Part shown: positions 33,885 through 43,221 of the stretch, one piece after another
How the letters are laid out: every line of letters begins with the position of its first letter
Numbering within the stretch: the first letter of the stretch is position 1
Origin: Marinobacter szutsaonensis
GTDB taxonomy: Bacteria > Pseudomonadota > Gammaproteobacteria > Pseudomonadales > Oleiphilaceae
DNA length: 64,000 nucleotides
Direction: 5' to 3'
Assembly: GCF_039523335.1 (NCBI RefSeq)
Contig: NZ_BAAAFC010000002.1
Span: 248,001 to 312,000 of the forward strand
The notes under the pieces: model-generated
Database searches by the model: none
Told to the model about the DNA's origin: nothing
Seen by the model: the letters and a program-made list of their open reading frames with translations, nothing else
Translations under genes and position numbers: made by a program

Positions 33885-36065
33885 ATGTCCCGACTTCCCG
33901 AGCCGGCATTCCGCCGCAAGGCCCTGGTTTCCGCCATGATGTGCGCCGCTGTCCCTGCGGTGGCAGTAGCCCAGGAGAACAACCCAGCCACCCTGCAGGT
34001 GCTGGAAGTATCCGCAGAACGGGGCCAGACCCCTTCGGAGTTCACCGAAAGCTACGCCCCCGAAGCGACCACCACTTCTCTGAAAATGGAACTTTCCCAC
34101 CGCGAGACGCCACAGGCGGTCACCGTGGTGACGCGGAAACAGATGGACGATTTCGCCCAAAACGACATCAATGATGTTCTGGAGGGCACCACTGGTGTCA
34201 CGGTTGAGTCCGTTGAAACCGACAGGACCTACTACACCTCCCGCGGCTTCGACATCAACAACTTCCAGTACGATGGCGTCGGCCTTCCGGCGGTGTATGA
34301 CAACGTCCAGGGTGAGCTGGATACCGCCTTCTTCGATCGGGTTGAAGTGCTGCGGGGTGCCAACGGCCTGATGACCGGCTCCGGCAATCCGGCCGCCACG
34401 GTTAACTTCATCCGCAAGCGCCCCACCGCCGATACCAATGCCTCGGTGGCGGTGACCGCCGGTTCCTGGGACCAGAAGCGAATTGTCGGTGACGTCTCCG
34501 GCTCGGTTTCCGAATCCGGCAAGGTTCGCGCCCGGGTCGTGGCAGGGTATGAGGACAAGGATTCCTACCTGGATCGTTACAGCAACGAAAAGCAGATGTT
34601 CTACGGCGTCGTGGAAGCGGATCTGACCGATACCACGCTGCTCACCCTCGGCCATGCCATCCAGAGCTCCGACACCGACAGCCCGCTGTGGGGCGCGCTG
34701 CCGCTGTTCTACACCGACGGTACCGCCACCGACTTTGCCCGTTCCACCAGCACTGCTTCTGACTGGTCCTACTGGGATAACACCCAGCACAACAGCTTTG
34801 TGGAGCTGCAACAGGAGCTGGCTGGCGGCTGGCGCGCCAAGGGCACGGTGTTCCGGTTGGAAAATGACAGTGAATCCGAACTGTTCTACCAGTATGGAAC
34901 CCCGGACCCGGACACAGGTGAGGGGCTCCTCGCGTACCCGAGCCAGTATGATCTGAATTCCGAGCAGTGGGTGGCGGATGCCTATGCCACCGGTCCGTTC
35001 GACCTGGCCAACCGGACCCACGAGCTGGTGGTTGGTGCCAGCTGGTCCCGTTCCGAGACCGTGGACGAGTCCCGCTATGGCCAGGGTATCGGCGATCCAC
35101 TGCCGCCACTGAATGAATGGGATGGTAACTATCCGCGCCCGGCTTTCGATAATGGCGTGGCAGGCTCCGATTGGACCGACCGCGAAACCGCCACCTATGC
35201 CGCCGTTCGTTGGACCCTGACTGACAGCCTGACCGCCATCACCGGCCTGCGTCTGAGTTGGCTGGACAACAAAGGTACCAGCTACGGCAATTCCAAAGAG
35301 ACCAGCTACGATGCCGTGGAAACGCCCTATGCCGGCCTGATCTACGACATCAACGACAATCACTCGGTCTACGCCAGCTACACGGAGATCTTCTCCCCGC
35401 AAACCGAGCTGGACATCAACCGTGACCGCCTGGATCCGATCGATGGGGTGAACTATGAGCTGGGGCTGAAGAGTGAGTTCCGGGAGGACCGTATCAACAC
35501 TACGGTGGCGCTGTTCCAGGTCGAGCAGAAGAACGTGGCCGAGGCCGCAGGCACCTATGACGACGGTACCCAGGACGTCTACTACCGTGCGGTCGATGGC
35601 CTCGAGAGCCAGGGTGTGGAACTGGAAATCGTCGGTGACGTGACCGACCGCATCCAGCTCTTCGCCGGCTACACCTTTGTGGATATCGAGGATGCCGACG
35701 GTAACGACGCCAAATCCTTCGTGCCGGAGCACCTGGCTCAGCTCCGTGGCACCTGGAAAGTGCCGGGTGTTGACGGTCTGGAACTCGGCAGTCAGATCCG
35801 ATGGCAGTCCGAGATCAGCCAGGAGCAGGGTGTGGCGACCACCGGCCCGAATGCCGGTACCACCATCGTCACCGAGCAGGATGCCTATGCCGTAGTGGAC
35901 GTGATGGCCAGTTACGACTTTGCCCGCAGCTGGAATGCCACACTGAACGTCAACAATGTCACCGACGAGAAGTACATCGAGAGCCTGAAGAAATTCGGCG
36001 CCTCGGCCCAGGGCTTCTATGGCGAGCCGGCTAATGCCAGCCTGACCGTTTCCTGGGTTTACTGA
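33885..36065 (+). CDS. TonB-dependent siderophore receptor
   Basis: 726 residues: signal peptide to about 30 (AVAVAQ), a plug domain (about 55-165, with YYTSRGFDINNFQYDGVGL and EVLRGANGLMTGSGNPAATVN), then a 22-strand barrel ending in the aromatic C terminus SLTVSWVY. The plug sequence is of the siderophore type (FhuE/FpvA group). It should import a ferric siderophore, probably a hydroxamate given the fhu operon that converges on it. A candidate Fur box lies upstream. Confidence 0.9.
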   Translation: MSRLPEPAFRRKALVSAMMCAAVPAVAVAQENNPATLQVLEVSAERGQTPSEFTESYAPEATTTSLKMELSHRETPQAVTVVTRKQMDDFAQNDINDVLEGTTGVTVESVETDRTYYTSRGFDINNFQYDGVGLPAVYDNVQGELDTAFFDRVEVLRGANGLMTGSGNPAATVNFIRKRPTADTNASVAVTAGSWDQKRIVGDVSGSVSESGKVRARVVAGYEDKDSYLDRYSNEKQMFYGVVEADLTDTTLLTLGHAIQSSDTDSPLWGALPLFYTDGTATDFARSTSTASDWSYWDNTQHNSFVELQQELAGGWRAKGTVFRLENDSESELFYQYGTPDPDTGEGLLAYPSQYDLNSEQWVADAYATGPFDLANRTHELVVGASWSRSETVDESRYGQGIGDPLPPLNEWDGNYPRPAFDNGVAGSDWTDRETATYAAVRWTLTDSLTAITGLRLSWLDNKGTSYGNSKETSYDAVETPYAGLIYDINDNHSVYASYTEIFSPQTELDINRDRLDPIDGVNYELGLKSEFREDRINTTVALFQVEQKNVAEAAGTYDDGTQDVYYRAVDGLESQGVELEIVGDVTDRIQLFAGYTFVDIEDADGNDAKSFVPEHLAQLRGTWKVPGVDGLELGSQIRWQSEISQEQGVATTGPNAGTTIVTEQDAYAVVDVMASYDFARSWNATLNVNNVTDEKYIESLKKFGASAQGFYGEPANASLTVSWVY

Positions 36066-36074
36066 TCCGGAAGA

Positions 36075-36099
36075 AAGGGCGGGGATCATCCCCGCCCTT
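36075..36099. terminator. Hairpin after the receptor gene
   Basis: AAGGGCGGGGA (36075-36085) pairs perfectly with TCCCCGCCCTT (36089-36099) around TCA, 10 nt after the receptor stop. There is no real T-tract. It lies just upstream of a 36-residue ORF with a strong ribosome site. Confidence 0.6.
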
Positions 36100-36126
36100 C
36101 ATCGCCAAGTTAAGGGAGGAAGGGGC

Positions 36127-36237
36127 ATGACACCCGAGCAGGAAATGATTGAAGGACTCAAGCTCGCCGCCGGAGCCGGTCTGCTTATCGGGCTGGTTGC
36201 CATTGGCCTGGTGTTGGGCAATGGCCTGGCTGGCTGA
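36127..36237 (+). CDS. Small single-helix membrane protein (36 aa)
   Basis: ATG at 36127, TGA at 36235-36237. A strong ribosome site GGGAGGA lies 6 nt upstream. The peptide starts MTPEQEMIEGLKLAAG and continues into one hydrophobic helix of about 20 residues (LLIGLVAIGLVLG). It is downstream of the TonB receptor and overlaps the 3' end of the convergent fhuF-like gene by 53 nt. It may assist receptor or transporter function. Short length makes this provisional. Confidence 0.5.
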   Translation: MTPEQEMIEGLKLAAGAGLLIGLVAIGLVLGNGLAG

Positions 36238-37006
36238 GTGCGGCCATCCGCTCCTTACGATACACACCACACGTGCCGCAATAGCCGCCCTCCGGTAACA
36301 GGTATTTCAGGCAACAGCCCTTACGCTGAGGGATTGCCGTTTTCTGTTCTGCAAACACCGCCGGAATCCAGTCGATGAATCGATTGGCGTCATTCCTGAA
36401 TGCTTCCAGCCATTGCTGCGCGAGATTACACACAGAGGTGGGGTCGGCGAGATTCCACACCGCCGAGAAAGGCGCGCCCAGACCCAGGCCGACACTGCTC
36501 CAGTAGGCGCCGGGGCTAACCCCCAGTTGCTGCCTGAACACCGGATACCAGGCTTCCGTTTGTGCTGCCATACCGTGCCGGAAAACCTGTTCGCTTGCCA
36601 TTGGCTGGCCCGGAGTCTGGAACCATCGTGAAACGGTCTGTCCCGCCTTCTCGATGGGCGCCAGGAAGATTCGGGCCGGATTGGCAACGGGCGCCTCGCC
36701 ATAGCGGAACAGACGTAATGTGAGGGGAGCAAGCACACTGAGCGCCAGATCCTGCTGCAGTACCGACGCATAAGCCCGGACGGCTTTACGATCCTCGGCA
36801 TCGGGGTAATCCCGACCGATCTGCTGCACGAGCAACTCGGGCTGCTCGAGGCATTGGGCCAGGGAAAACAGGCCCCGGCGTTCCTGTGCCGGAGCTTTCA
36901 GAGACTGCGCGAGGATAGCTTCGCGGTCGAGACCGGAGACTTGCAGGAGCCGATCATAACGATCGACCCAGCGCTCGCCATTTGTTTCAGATTCAGGCGC
37001 GACCAT
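36185..37006 (-). CDS. fhuF: Siderophore-iron reductase FhuF-like
   Basis: 273 residues from the ATG at 37006; the longer frame to 37129 reads through fhuB. The C terminus has the FhuF 2Fe-2S ligand pattern: CC (in RKGCCLKYLLPE), then ten residues, then CGTC. FhuF reduces ferric hydroxamates in the cytoplasm to release iron. It overlaps the fhuB stop by 14 nt and is the last gene of the fhuCDBF-type operon. Confidence 0.85.
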   Translation of the reverse strand: MVAPESETNGERWVDRYDRLLQVSGLDREAILAQSLKAPAQERRGLFSLAQCLEQPELLVQQIGRDYPDAEDRKAVRAYASVLQQDLALSVLAPLTLRLFRYGEAPVANPARIFLAPIEKAGQTVSRWFQTPGQPMASEQVFRHGMAAQTEAWYPVFRQQLGVSPGAYWSSVGLGLGAPFSAVWNLADPTSVCNLAQQWLEAFRNDANRFIDWIPAVFAEQKTAIPQRKGCCLKYLLPEGGYCGTCGVYRKERMAALSQPGHCPTPGQWQPAR

Positions 37007-39023
37007 GGCGGCTGAGCCCCCAGAGGAAATAGATCCCGCCCACCAGGGCAGCCAGCAGACCGGCGGGCAATTGGTTGGGATACACGACAATGCGGGACAG
37101 GTAATCCGCCACACCGAGCAGCACGCCACCGACCAGAGCGGCGGCGATCAGCTGCCGGCCGACGGTCTGCTGGCCCAGCACCCGGGCCAGGTGCGGAGCG
37201 ATCAGGCCGACGAAGCTGAGTGGGCCGATCACCACTGTGGCGGCCGCGGTCAGCAGCGCTGCCAGAAGCAGCAGTAAGAGGCGAACCCGGGCCACCGGAA
37301 GACCCAGTGAGGAGGCCGACTGCTCGCCCAGTGGCAAGATAGTCAGGGGCCGTACGACCGAGGCCAGAGCTCCGGAAATCACCAGCATGAACACCAGCAA
37401 TCCGATGGCTTCCCCTTCGGACACCAGCCAGGTAGAGCCATACATCCAGTTCAGCAACTTGGAGGCCTCGGTCCCGCCGGAGGCCATCACCAGGCGAAGT
37501 CCAGCATCCATGAACACGTACAGGGCGAGGCCGCCAAGCAGTAACTGGTTGCCGGCAAAGCGGTGTCGCCGCGCCAGCAGAATCAGCAGGCCCAGGGCCC
37601 CAGCCGCGCCGGCGGTGGCTGCCACCAGTTGCCCCGCGCGCCCTGCCTCAATGCCAGAGAGCACAATGACCACCATCACCAGGGCAGCCCCGCCGCTGAT
37701 GCCCAGCATTTCCGGGCTGCCCATGGGGTTGCCGGTCATTCGCTGGATCAGGGTACCGGCCAGGCCGAGGGCGATGCCAGCGAGGACCGCAGCGAGCATC
37801 CGCGGGCCACGCCAGACCCAGGCCTCGTCCCATTGGGAAACGCTGGTCCAGCGCCAGCCGTCGAGGCTCGGCGACCAGCCCATGGAAATAACGACCGTAA
37901 TCAGTAGAAGCCCGGTGAGCACGGCTGAAACCAGCAGGATCGGGCGGCGTTTGGGCAGGAAGCCGGCCGGGCTGGAGGTTTGCCCCGGCATGTGATGGGT
38001 ATTCCGGAAGCCCTGCAGGGCCAGCAGGATGATCGGCCCGCCAATCAGGGCGGTGGTGGTGCCGGTGGGAATCAGGGAACCGTCGCCCCAGGTGGAGGCC
38101 CAATGGGCCAGGGTGTCTGCCAGTAACAGCAGACCACCGCCGAGCAGGGTGCTCCACAGCATGCGCCCCCCGACAGTGCGGGCGCCCAGAAGCCGGGCCA
38201 GTACCGGCGCGGCAAGCCCGACAAAGGCAATTACGCCAACCCGGCTCACTACCGTCGCGCTCAGCAGAACCACAAGGAACAGAGCCAGCGCCCGTACCCA
38301 CGCCACTTTTGCACCCAGGGAGCTGGCCGAGGTCTCTCCCAGTTGGAGCAACTGCAGTGGCCGCATCAACAACAGCATCAGGGCTGCCAGGATCAGGACC
38401 CTGGGCCAGAGATCCGTGAATGGCTGCCAATTGTTCTGGACCAGGGAGCCGGCACCCCAGATGAACAGGTTGCCCAGCCACTCGCCCTTGAGCAGCAGGA
38501 ACGCCATATTGGTGGCGCCAAGGAAGAAGGTGATCACTAGGCCGGCGAGGATCACGGTGACCGGGGAAAAGCCCAGCCGCCAGGTCAGGGCGATGACCAT
38601 GGCAATGGCCAGCAGGCCGCCGGCAATGGCAGGCAGGTCCGGGCTGAAGGCGAGCAGGCCCGGGAAAAACAGCGATGCGACAGTGACGCCGAACTGGCTC
38701 CCGGCGGCAACACCGAGGGTGGTCGGCGAGGCCAGCGGGTTGCCGAGGATCTGCTGGGTCACGGCACCGGCCAGCCCCAGCGCCGCGCCGACCAGAACGG
38801 CCATGGCCACCCTGGGTGCCCAGCTGAAGTGCGCCAGCACCGACGCATAGGTATCCGGGTTGAAGGTCCAGAAAGCACTCAGCAAGGCCATCGGATCCAG
38901 TTGCTGAAGCCAGGGCAGGGCGCTGGCCAGCAGAGCGGTCAGCCAGAGGATGGCTGCGGTTACCGGCAAACGGGCGGGAAGCACCGGGCTCTGTGCGGGG
39001 AGGGTGGTGGTATTACTGTACAT
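36993..39023 (-). CDS. fhuB: Ferric hydroxamate ABC permease FhuB (fused double permease)
   Basis: 676 residues from the ATG at 39023 with GGAGG 8 nt upstream. Two BtuC-type permease halves are fused, as in E. coli FhuB: the first half has GAVTQQILGNPLASPTTLG (about 85-105), the second repeats it as GTLIQRMTGNPMGSPEMLG (about 420-440). About 18-20 transmembrane helices are expected. It starts inside the end of the fhuD-like gene (11-nt overlap) and its own end overlaps the fhuF-like start. Confidence 0.95.
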   Translation of the reverse strand: MYSNTTTLPAQSPVLPARLPVTAAILWLTALLASALPWLQQLDPMALLSAFWTFNPDTYASVLAHFSWAPRVAMAVLVGAALGLAGAVTQQILGNPLASPTTLGVAAGSQFGVTVASLFFPGLLAFSPDLPAIAGGLLAIAMVIALTWRLGFSPVTVILAGLVITFFLGATNMAFLLLKGEWLGNLFIWGAGSLVQNNWQPFTDLWPRVLILAALMLLLMRPLQLLQLGETSASSLGAKVAWVRALALFLVVLLSATVVSRVGVIAFVGLAAPVLARLLGARTVGGRMLWSTLLGGGLLLLADTLAHWASTWGDGSLIPTGTTTALIGGPIILLALQGFRNTHHMPGQTSSPAGFLPKRRPILLVSAVLTGLLLITVVISMGWSPSLDGWRWTSVSQWDEAWVWRGPRMLAAVLAGIALGLAGTLIQRMTGNPMGSPEMLGISGGAALVMVVIVLSGIEAGRAGQLVAATAGAAGALGLLILLARRHRFAGNQLLLGGLALYVFMDAGLRLVMASGGTEASKLLNWMYGSTWLVSEGEAIGLLVFMLVISGALASVVRPLTILPLGEQSASSLGLPVARVRLLLLLLAALLTAAATVVIGPLSFVGLIAPHLARVLGQQTVGRQLIAAALVGGVLLGVADYLSRIVVYPNQLPAGLLAALVGGIYFLWGLSRHGRA

Positions 39024-39945
39024 TATCGGAGCCTCCCGCCAGCAGACTGTCGGTAATCTGTGTGGCCAGCCGCTTGACCGGGTAGATGCCACCGAAAGGC
39101 CAGGTGGCTTCCACCTGGTAAACCTGGCCCCGTTGCACCGCCGGCAGGTAGGTCCAGAAGGGACTGTCGGCGAGGGTATCAGCCAGCCCTGGCGGTGTCG
39201 GGGATATCACGATAAGCCGGGCCTCGCGAAACGGCGCAATCGCTTCCAGACCGACCACGGAAAACCCCCAGAAATTACCCGGGTGGGGCCAGGCGTTGTT
39301 CAGCCCGAGGGCGTCTAGTGCGGTCTGATAGAGTCCGTTCGGGGCGTAGATACGCACATGCCGGGCGTCGAGGAAGTTCACCAGCGCGGCCGGTCGCTCC
39401 GTGACACCCGCTTCGGCAAGTCGCTTCCGCTGGTTGGCGAGGGTCTGCTCGATATCCTCCACCACCTCTTGTGCGCGTGCTTCCCGACCCAGCATTTCGC
39501 CGAGGGTGAACAGCATCTTGCGGGCCTTGGCAAAGGGTTGCGAACCTTCCTTGTACACACTGACCACATAAGTGGGGGCCAGTCGTTCAAGCAGGTCGGC
39601 AGCGGGGGCCATTTCGGCGCTGGTCACGATCAGGTCCGGCTTCAGCTCGGCAATAGCTTCCAGACTGGGCGCTACGCGGGTGCCGACATTGCGCACACCG
39701 CTTTCCGGCAGCGCTGGTTCTCTGACCCAATGGCTGTAACCCGCCAGATCGGCCACCCCCACGGGGGTGACCCCGAGCAATAGCAACGCCTCGGTGGTGG
39801 CCCAGTTGAGGGCGACGATGCGTTCGGGAACCTTGTCCAGGGTGAGGGTGCCGTTCTCGTGCTGCCAGGTACCCGCGGTGGCGGGCATGGCGAGTGTGCT
39901 TAACAGGAGAAAGAGGCCAGCCAGCCCCGCGGATTTAATGCACAT
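39013..39945 (-). CDS. fhuD: Ferric hydroxamate-binding protein FhuD-like
   Basis: 310 residues with a Sec signal (cleavage near PATAG at about 24). It is a class-III periplasmic binding protein: ERIVALNWATTEALLLLGV, then APSLEAIAELKPDLIV, and a C-terminal lobe with GLEAIAPFREARLIVIS. It captures a ferric siderophore and delivers it to FhuB. Start and end overlap fhuC and fhuB by 11 nt each, implying coupled translation. Confidence 0.9.
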   Translation of the reverse strand: MCIKSAGLAGLFLLLSTLAMPATAGTWQHENGTLTLDKVPERIVALNWATTEALLLLGVTPVGVADLAGYSHWVREPALPESGVRNVGTRVAPSLEAIAELKPDLIVTSAEMAPAADLLERLAPTYVVSVYKEGSQPFAKARKMLFTLGEMLGREARAQEVVEDIEQTLANQRKRLAEAGVTERPAALVNFLDARHVRIYAPNGLYQTALDALGLNNAWPHPGNFWGFSVVGLEAIAPFREARLIVISPTPPGLADTLADSPFWTYLPAVQRGQVYQVEATWPFGGIYPVKRLATQITDSLLAGGSDNVQ

Positions 39946-40708
39946 AGGAAACCCACTGCCCCGGAGCCCGCTCCATCACACCCATGGGTACGCCATAAAT
40001 GGTTTCCAGGATGCCGGAATCCATGATGTCGTCGGGACGGCCATCGGCTACCAACCGGCCGGCCTTGATAGCCACCAGGCGGTCGCAGAAGCGGGCGGCA
40101 AGGTCTACGTCGTGCAGCACCACAATGACGGTCAGCTCCCGTTGCTCGGCCAGGCGATGCACCAGGCGCAGGGTTTCCACCTGGTGTTTCACATCCAGTG
40201 CGGAAATGGGTTCGTCCAGGAGCAGGCACCGGGTCTGCTGGGCCAGCAGCATGGCGATCCACGCCCGCTGGCGCTCGCCGCCGGAAAGGGTATCCACGGA
40301 GCGATGGGTGAACGGTTCCAGGGCGGTGTCGGCAATGGCCTGGTCGATCAGTCGGTGGTCTTCCCGGTTATAACGGCCGAGCGGCCCCCGCCAGGGGTAA
40401 CGACCGAGAGCAACCAACTCCCGAACCGTAAGCCCGTCCGTGCCGGGTGGATGCTGGGGCAGGTAGCCGACAGTACGGGCAAACTCCCGTGCACCAGTGT
40501 TGCGAAAGGCCTGGCCGAGCAGGCTGACGTTGCCCTCCGAGGGGGCCTGGTGCCGGGCCAGCACCTTGAGCAGGGTCGACTTGCCGGAACCGTTGTGGCC
40601 CAGAAGGGCAGTGACTTCTCCTTCCTGAAAACCGATGTGGATATTGCGAAGAATAGGTGTGTCACCGATACGGACACCCAGGCTGGATATTTCGAAGAAC
40701 GCCGACAT
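39935..40708 (-). CDS. fhuC: Ferric siderophore ABC ATPase FhuC-like
   Basis: 257 residues. Walker A GHNGSGKST (37-45), signature LSGGERQR near 141, Walker B CLLLDEPISALD near 160 and the switch His in VLHDVDLA. It is the first gene of the coupled operon for hydroxamate uptake. A candidate Fur box lies 36 nt upstream of the ATG. Confidence 0.9.
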   Translation of the reverse strand: MSAFFEISSLGVRIGDTPILRNIHIGFQEGEVTALLGHNGSGKSTLLKVLARHQAPSEGNVSLLGQAFRNTGAREFARTVGYLPQHPPGTDGLTVRELVALGRYPWRGPLGRYNREDHRLIDQAIADTALEPFTHRSVDTLSGGERQRAWIAMLLAQQTRCLLLDEPISALDVKHQVETLRLVHRLAEQRELTVIVVLHDVDLAARFCDRLVAIKAGRLVADGRPDDIMDSGILETIYGVPMGVMERAPGQWVSYVH

Positions 40709-40743
40709 GCAGACTCCCTTGTTCTGAGAGTCTGCAGGTTAAT

Positions 40744-40762
40744 CTAAATACGAATTACTATC
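40744..40762 (-). promoter_or_regulatory. Candidate Fur box upstream of the fhuC-like gene
   Basis: CTAAATACGAATTACTATC (plus strand) matches the 19-bp Fur consensus at 11 positions by hand count and is embedded in an AT-rich stretch (40741-40772). It lies between the fhuC start and the end of the upstream ABC exporter gene, so iron control of the operon is plausible. The match is moderate. Confidence 0.4.
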
Positions 40763-40785
40763 AATTATGATGTTGGGTTTGACGT

Positions 40786-42576
40786 TCAGACTTGCCCGGT
40801 CTGGACGCGCCATTGAGCCCGGTAGGCTCCGTCCTTCGACAGCAGGGTTTCGTGGTTGTCCTGCTCGACGACCCGGCCGTTCTCGATCACCGCAATGGTA
40901 TCCGCATCCACGATGGTGGACAGGCGGTGGGCAATCATGATCACCGTGCGGTTGTGGCCGATCCGGCGCAGGGAGCGCTGGATGGCTGCCTCGGTTTCGT
41001 TGTCCACCGCGCTCGTGGCCTCGTCCAGCACCAGGATCGGCGGGTTCTTCAGCAGGGCACGGGCCAGGGAGAGGCGCTGGCGCTGGCCACCGGACAACCG
41101 GACACCACGCTCGCCCACCGGCGTATCGAGGCCCTCGGGCAAGGCCTCGATGAAGCTCCAGGCCTCGGCGGTTTTTGCGGCCTCGATGATTTCCGCATCG
41201 GTGGCATCGGGCTTGCCGTAGGCCAGATTCTCGCGGATGGAACCCTCGAACAGGTACACATCCTGGCTGACCAGTCCGATGGCGCCGCGCAGGGACTTGA
41301 GGTTGATGTCCCGGATCGGCTGACCATCGATGCGGATCTCGCCGTGGCTCGGGTCGTAGAAGCGCAACAGCAGCTTGATCAGAGTGGACTTGCCGGAACC
41401 GGTGGCGCCCACCAGGGCCAGGGTGTTGCCGGCCGGAACGTTCAGGCTGATGTCCCGGATGCCGGCGCCGCTGGAGGGGTAGTGGAAGCTGAGGTTGCGG
41501 AAATCCACCTCACCCTTTACCGGCCGGGCGAGGTCCTTGCCGCCTTCGTCCCGAACGTGGACCGGTTCGGCGAGCAGGTTCAGGATGCGCCGGGTGCTGG
41601 CCATGGCGCGTTCGAACAGGTCGATGACTTCCGCGAGACCGGTCAGCGGCCAGAGCAGGCGCTGGGTGAGGAAGACCAGGACGCCATAGGCGCCCACATT
41701 GAGGGTGCCTTCCAGGGCCATCATGCCGCCGACGGTAAAGGTGGCGAGGAAGCCGGCGAGGATGGCCATGCGGATGACCGGAATGAACGCGGAACTGATG
41801 CGGATGGCCCTGCGATTAGCATCCACATACGCCTCACTGCTGGCCTTGAGCCGCTCTGCCTCCCGCTGCTCGGCGGTAAAGCTCTTGATGGTGGCAATGC
41901 CGCCGAGGTTGTTGGCCAGTCGGCTGGACAGGTCGCCTACCTTTTCACGAACGTCGGCATACAGGGGGCCGGCCTTGCGCTGGAAGTAGAAAGCGCCCCA
42001 GATAATCAGCGGAATCGGTGTAAAGGCCAACAGGGCCACGGTGGGCGAAATCACGAAGAATACGGCGCCGACGGCCACCACAGTGACCAGTACCTGGATC
42101 ATGGCGTTGGCGCCCCCATCGAGGAAGCGTTCGAGCTGGTTGACGTCGTCGTTCATGGTGGCCACCAGCTGGCCGGAGCTGCGCGCCTCGAAGAAGCTCA
42201 TGTCCAGGCGCTGGGCGTGCTCGTAGGCGTCCTGGCGCAGGTCGGATTGCAGGCGCTGGGCGAGGTTGCGCCAGAGTATCTGGAACAGGTATTCGAACAG
42301 GGATTCCCCAGCCCAGATGAAGAAGGTCAGTACCGCGAGGATGGTGATCTGTTCCCGGGCGGTCTCGAAGCCGAGCCCGGCGACGAAGCTCTGTTCCTGG
42401 TTCACCACCACGTCGATGGCGACACCGATCAGGATCTCCGGGGCGATGTCGAAGAGTTTGTTGATGATGGAGCAGGTGGTGGCGGCAATGATCCGGCGGC
42501 GGTAGCCGCGGGCGTATCTCAAGAGCCGGGCGAGGGCGGCGAAGCTGCTGGTGTTGGTGTGACTGCTGGTGGACAT
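40786..42576 (-). CDS. ABC exporter, fused permease-ATPase (siderophore export candidate)
   Basis: 596 residues: a six-helix type-I exporter domain (about 20-320) and a C-terminal ATPase with Walker A GATGSGKST near 392, RLSGGQRQRLSLARALL, and Walker B ILVLDEATSAVD. The family includes lipid A flippases, peptide exporters and siderophore exporters. A Fur-like site upstream and the fhu operon downstream suggest a role in iron acquisition, such as siderophore export. No siderophore synthetase lies in the window, so this is inferred. Confidence 0.85.
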   Translation of the reverse strand: MSTSSHTNTSSFAALARLLRYARGYRRRIIAATTCSIINKLFDIAPEILIGVAIDVVVNQEQSFVAGLGFETAREQITILAVLTFFIWAGESLFEYLFQILWRNLAQRLQSDLRQDAYEHAQRLDMSFFEARSSGQLVATMNDDVNQLERFLDGGANAMIQVLVTVVAVGAVFFVISPTVALLAFTPIPLIIWGAFYFQRKAGPLYADVREKVGDLSSRLANNLGGIATIKSFTAEQREAERLKASSEAYVDANRRAIRISSAFIPVIRMAILAGFLATFTVGGMMALEGTLNVGAYGVLVFLTQRLLWPLTGLAEVIDLFERAMASTRRILNLLAEPVHVRDEGGKDLARPVKGEVDFRNLSFHYPSSGAGIRDISLNVPAGNTLALVGATGSGKSTLIKLLLRFYDPSHGEIRIDGQPIRDINLKSLRGAIGLVSQDVYLFEGSIRENLAYGKPDATDAEIIEAAKTAEAWSFIEALPEGLDTPVGERGVRLSGGQRQRLSLARALLKNPPILVLDEATSAVDNETEAAIQRSLRRIGHNRTVIMIAHRLSTIVDADTIAVIENGRVVEQDNHETLLSKDGAYRAQWRVQTGQV

Positions 42577-42644
42577 TTCCGCTTTCTCCCAGATGTTTGG
42601 CCCGGTTTGGATTGGGCAGGGAGGTTAGCGGAAATGCCGGGAAA

Positions 42645-42663
42645 TTAAAATAGAATCATTATC
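42645..42663 (-). promoter_or_regulatory. Candidate Fur box upstream of the ABC exporter
   Basis: TTAAAATAGAATCATTATC matches the Fur consensus at 13 of 19 positions by hand count, including an exact CATTATC half. It is about 70 nt upstream of the exporter ATG and touches the stop codon of the upstream gene. It is the best of the three Fur-like sites here. Confidence 0.6.
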
Positions 42664-43114
42664 ATCTTCTGACGTTGCGCTGTAGCCACCGGTCCAGTTG
42701 ATCGGCGAATTCCTTGCGGTCGGTCTGGCTGAACGGGGCGGGGCCGCCGGTAACCTGGCCGGCGCTGCGCATTTCTTCCATGAAGTTGCGCATGGCCAGG
42801 CGCTGGCGAATATTTTCTTTGGTGAAGGCCTGGCCCCGGGGGTTGAAGACGTCGGCGCCTTTTTCGATAGCCTCGGCGGCCAGGGGGATGTCCTGGGTGA
42901 TGACGAGGTCGCCTTTGGTCATCTGGTCCATGATTTCGTTGTCAGCGACGTCGAAGCCGTGGGGGACCTGGCGGCGGCTGATGTAGGGGCTCGGCGGCAG
43001 GCTGATGGCGTGGTTGGCGATGAAGGTGGTCTGGATTTGCCAGCGGGTGGCGGCGCGGCAGAGGATTTCCCGGATGGGGACGGGGCAGGCGTCGGCGTCG
43101 ACCCAGATTGGCAT
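42662..43114 (-). CDS. YaiI/YqxD family (DUF188) protein
   Basis: 150 residues, full length. It begins with the family signature MPIWVDADACPVP, followed by DNEIMDQMTKGDLVITQDIPLA and NPRGQAFTKENI. The fold is PIN-like with conserved acidic residues, suggesting nuclease-type chemistry, but the function is unproven. Its end overlaps a Fur-like site serving the next gene, so the exporter is probably expressed separately. Confidence 0.9.
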   Translation of the reverse strand: MPIWVDADACPVPIREILCRAATRWQIQTTFIANHAISLPPSPYISRRQVPHGFDVADNEIMDQMTKGDLVITQDIPLAAEAIEKGADVFNPRGQAFTKENIRQRLAMRNFMEEMRSAGQVTGGPAPFSQTDRKEFADQLDRWLQRNVRR

Positions 43115-43221
43115 TTCGTTTTTCCTTTGGTGTTGGTTTCAAGGCTAGAGTTTAACTGTTCTGGGATTGAGCTTGTTAGTGGTTGGCCGCGTATTTCTCC
43201 TAGCCTGCGATGGTTGGAGCA

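Noticed and set aside
33867..36089. 740-codon minus-strand open frame opposite the TonB receptor
   Set aside because: Shadow of the receptor's codon bias; the plus-strand product has signal peptide, plug and barrel features.
40792..42648. 618-codon plus-strand open frame opposite the ABC exporter
   Set aside because: Antisense to a gene with all ABC motifs; composition and lack of domains mark it as a shadow.
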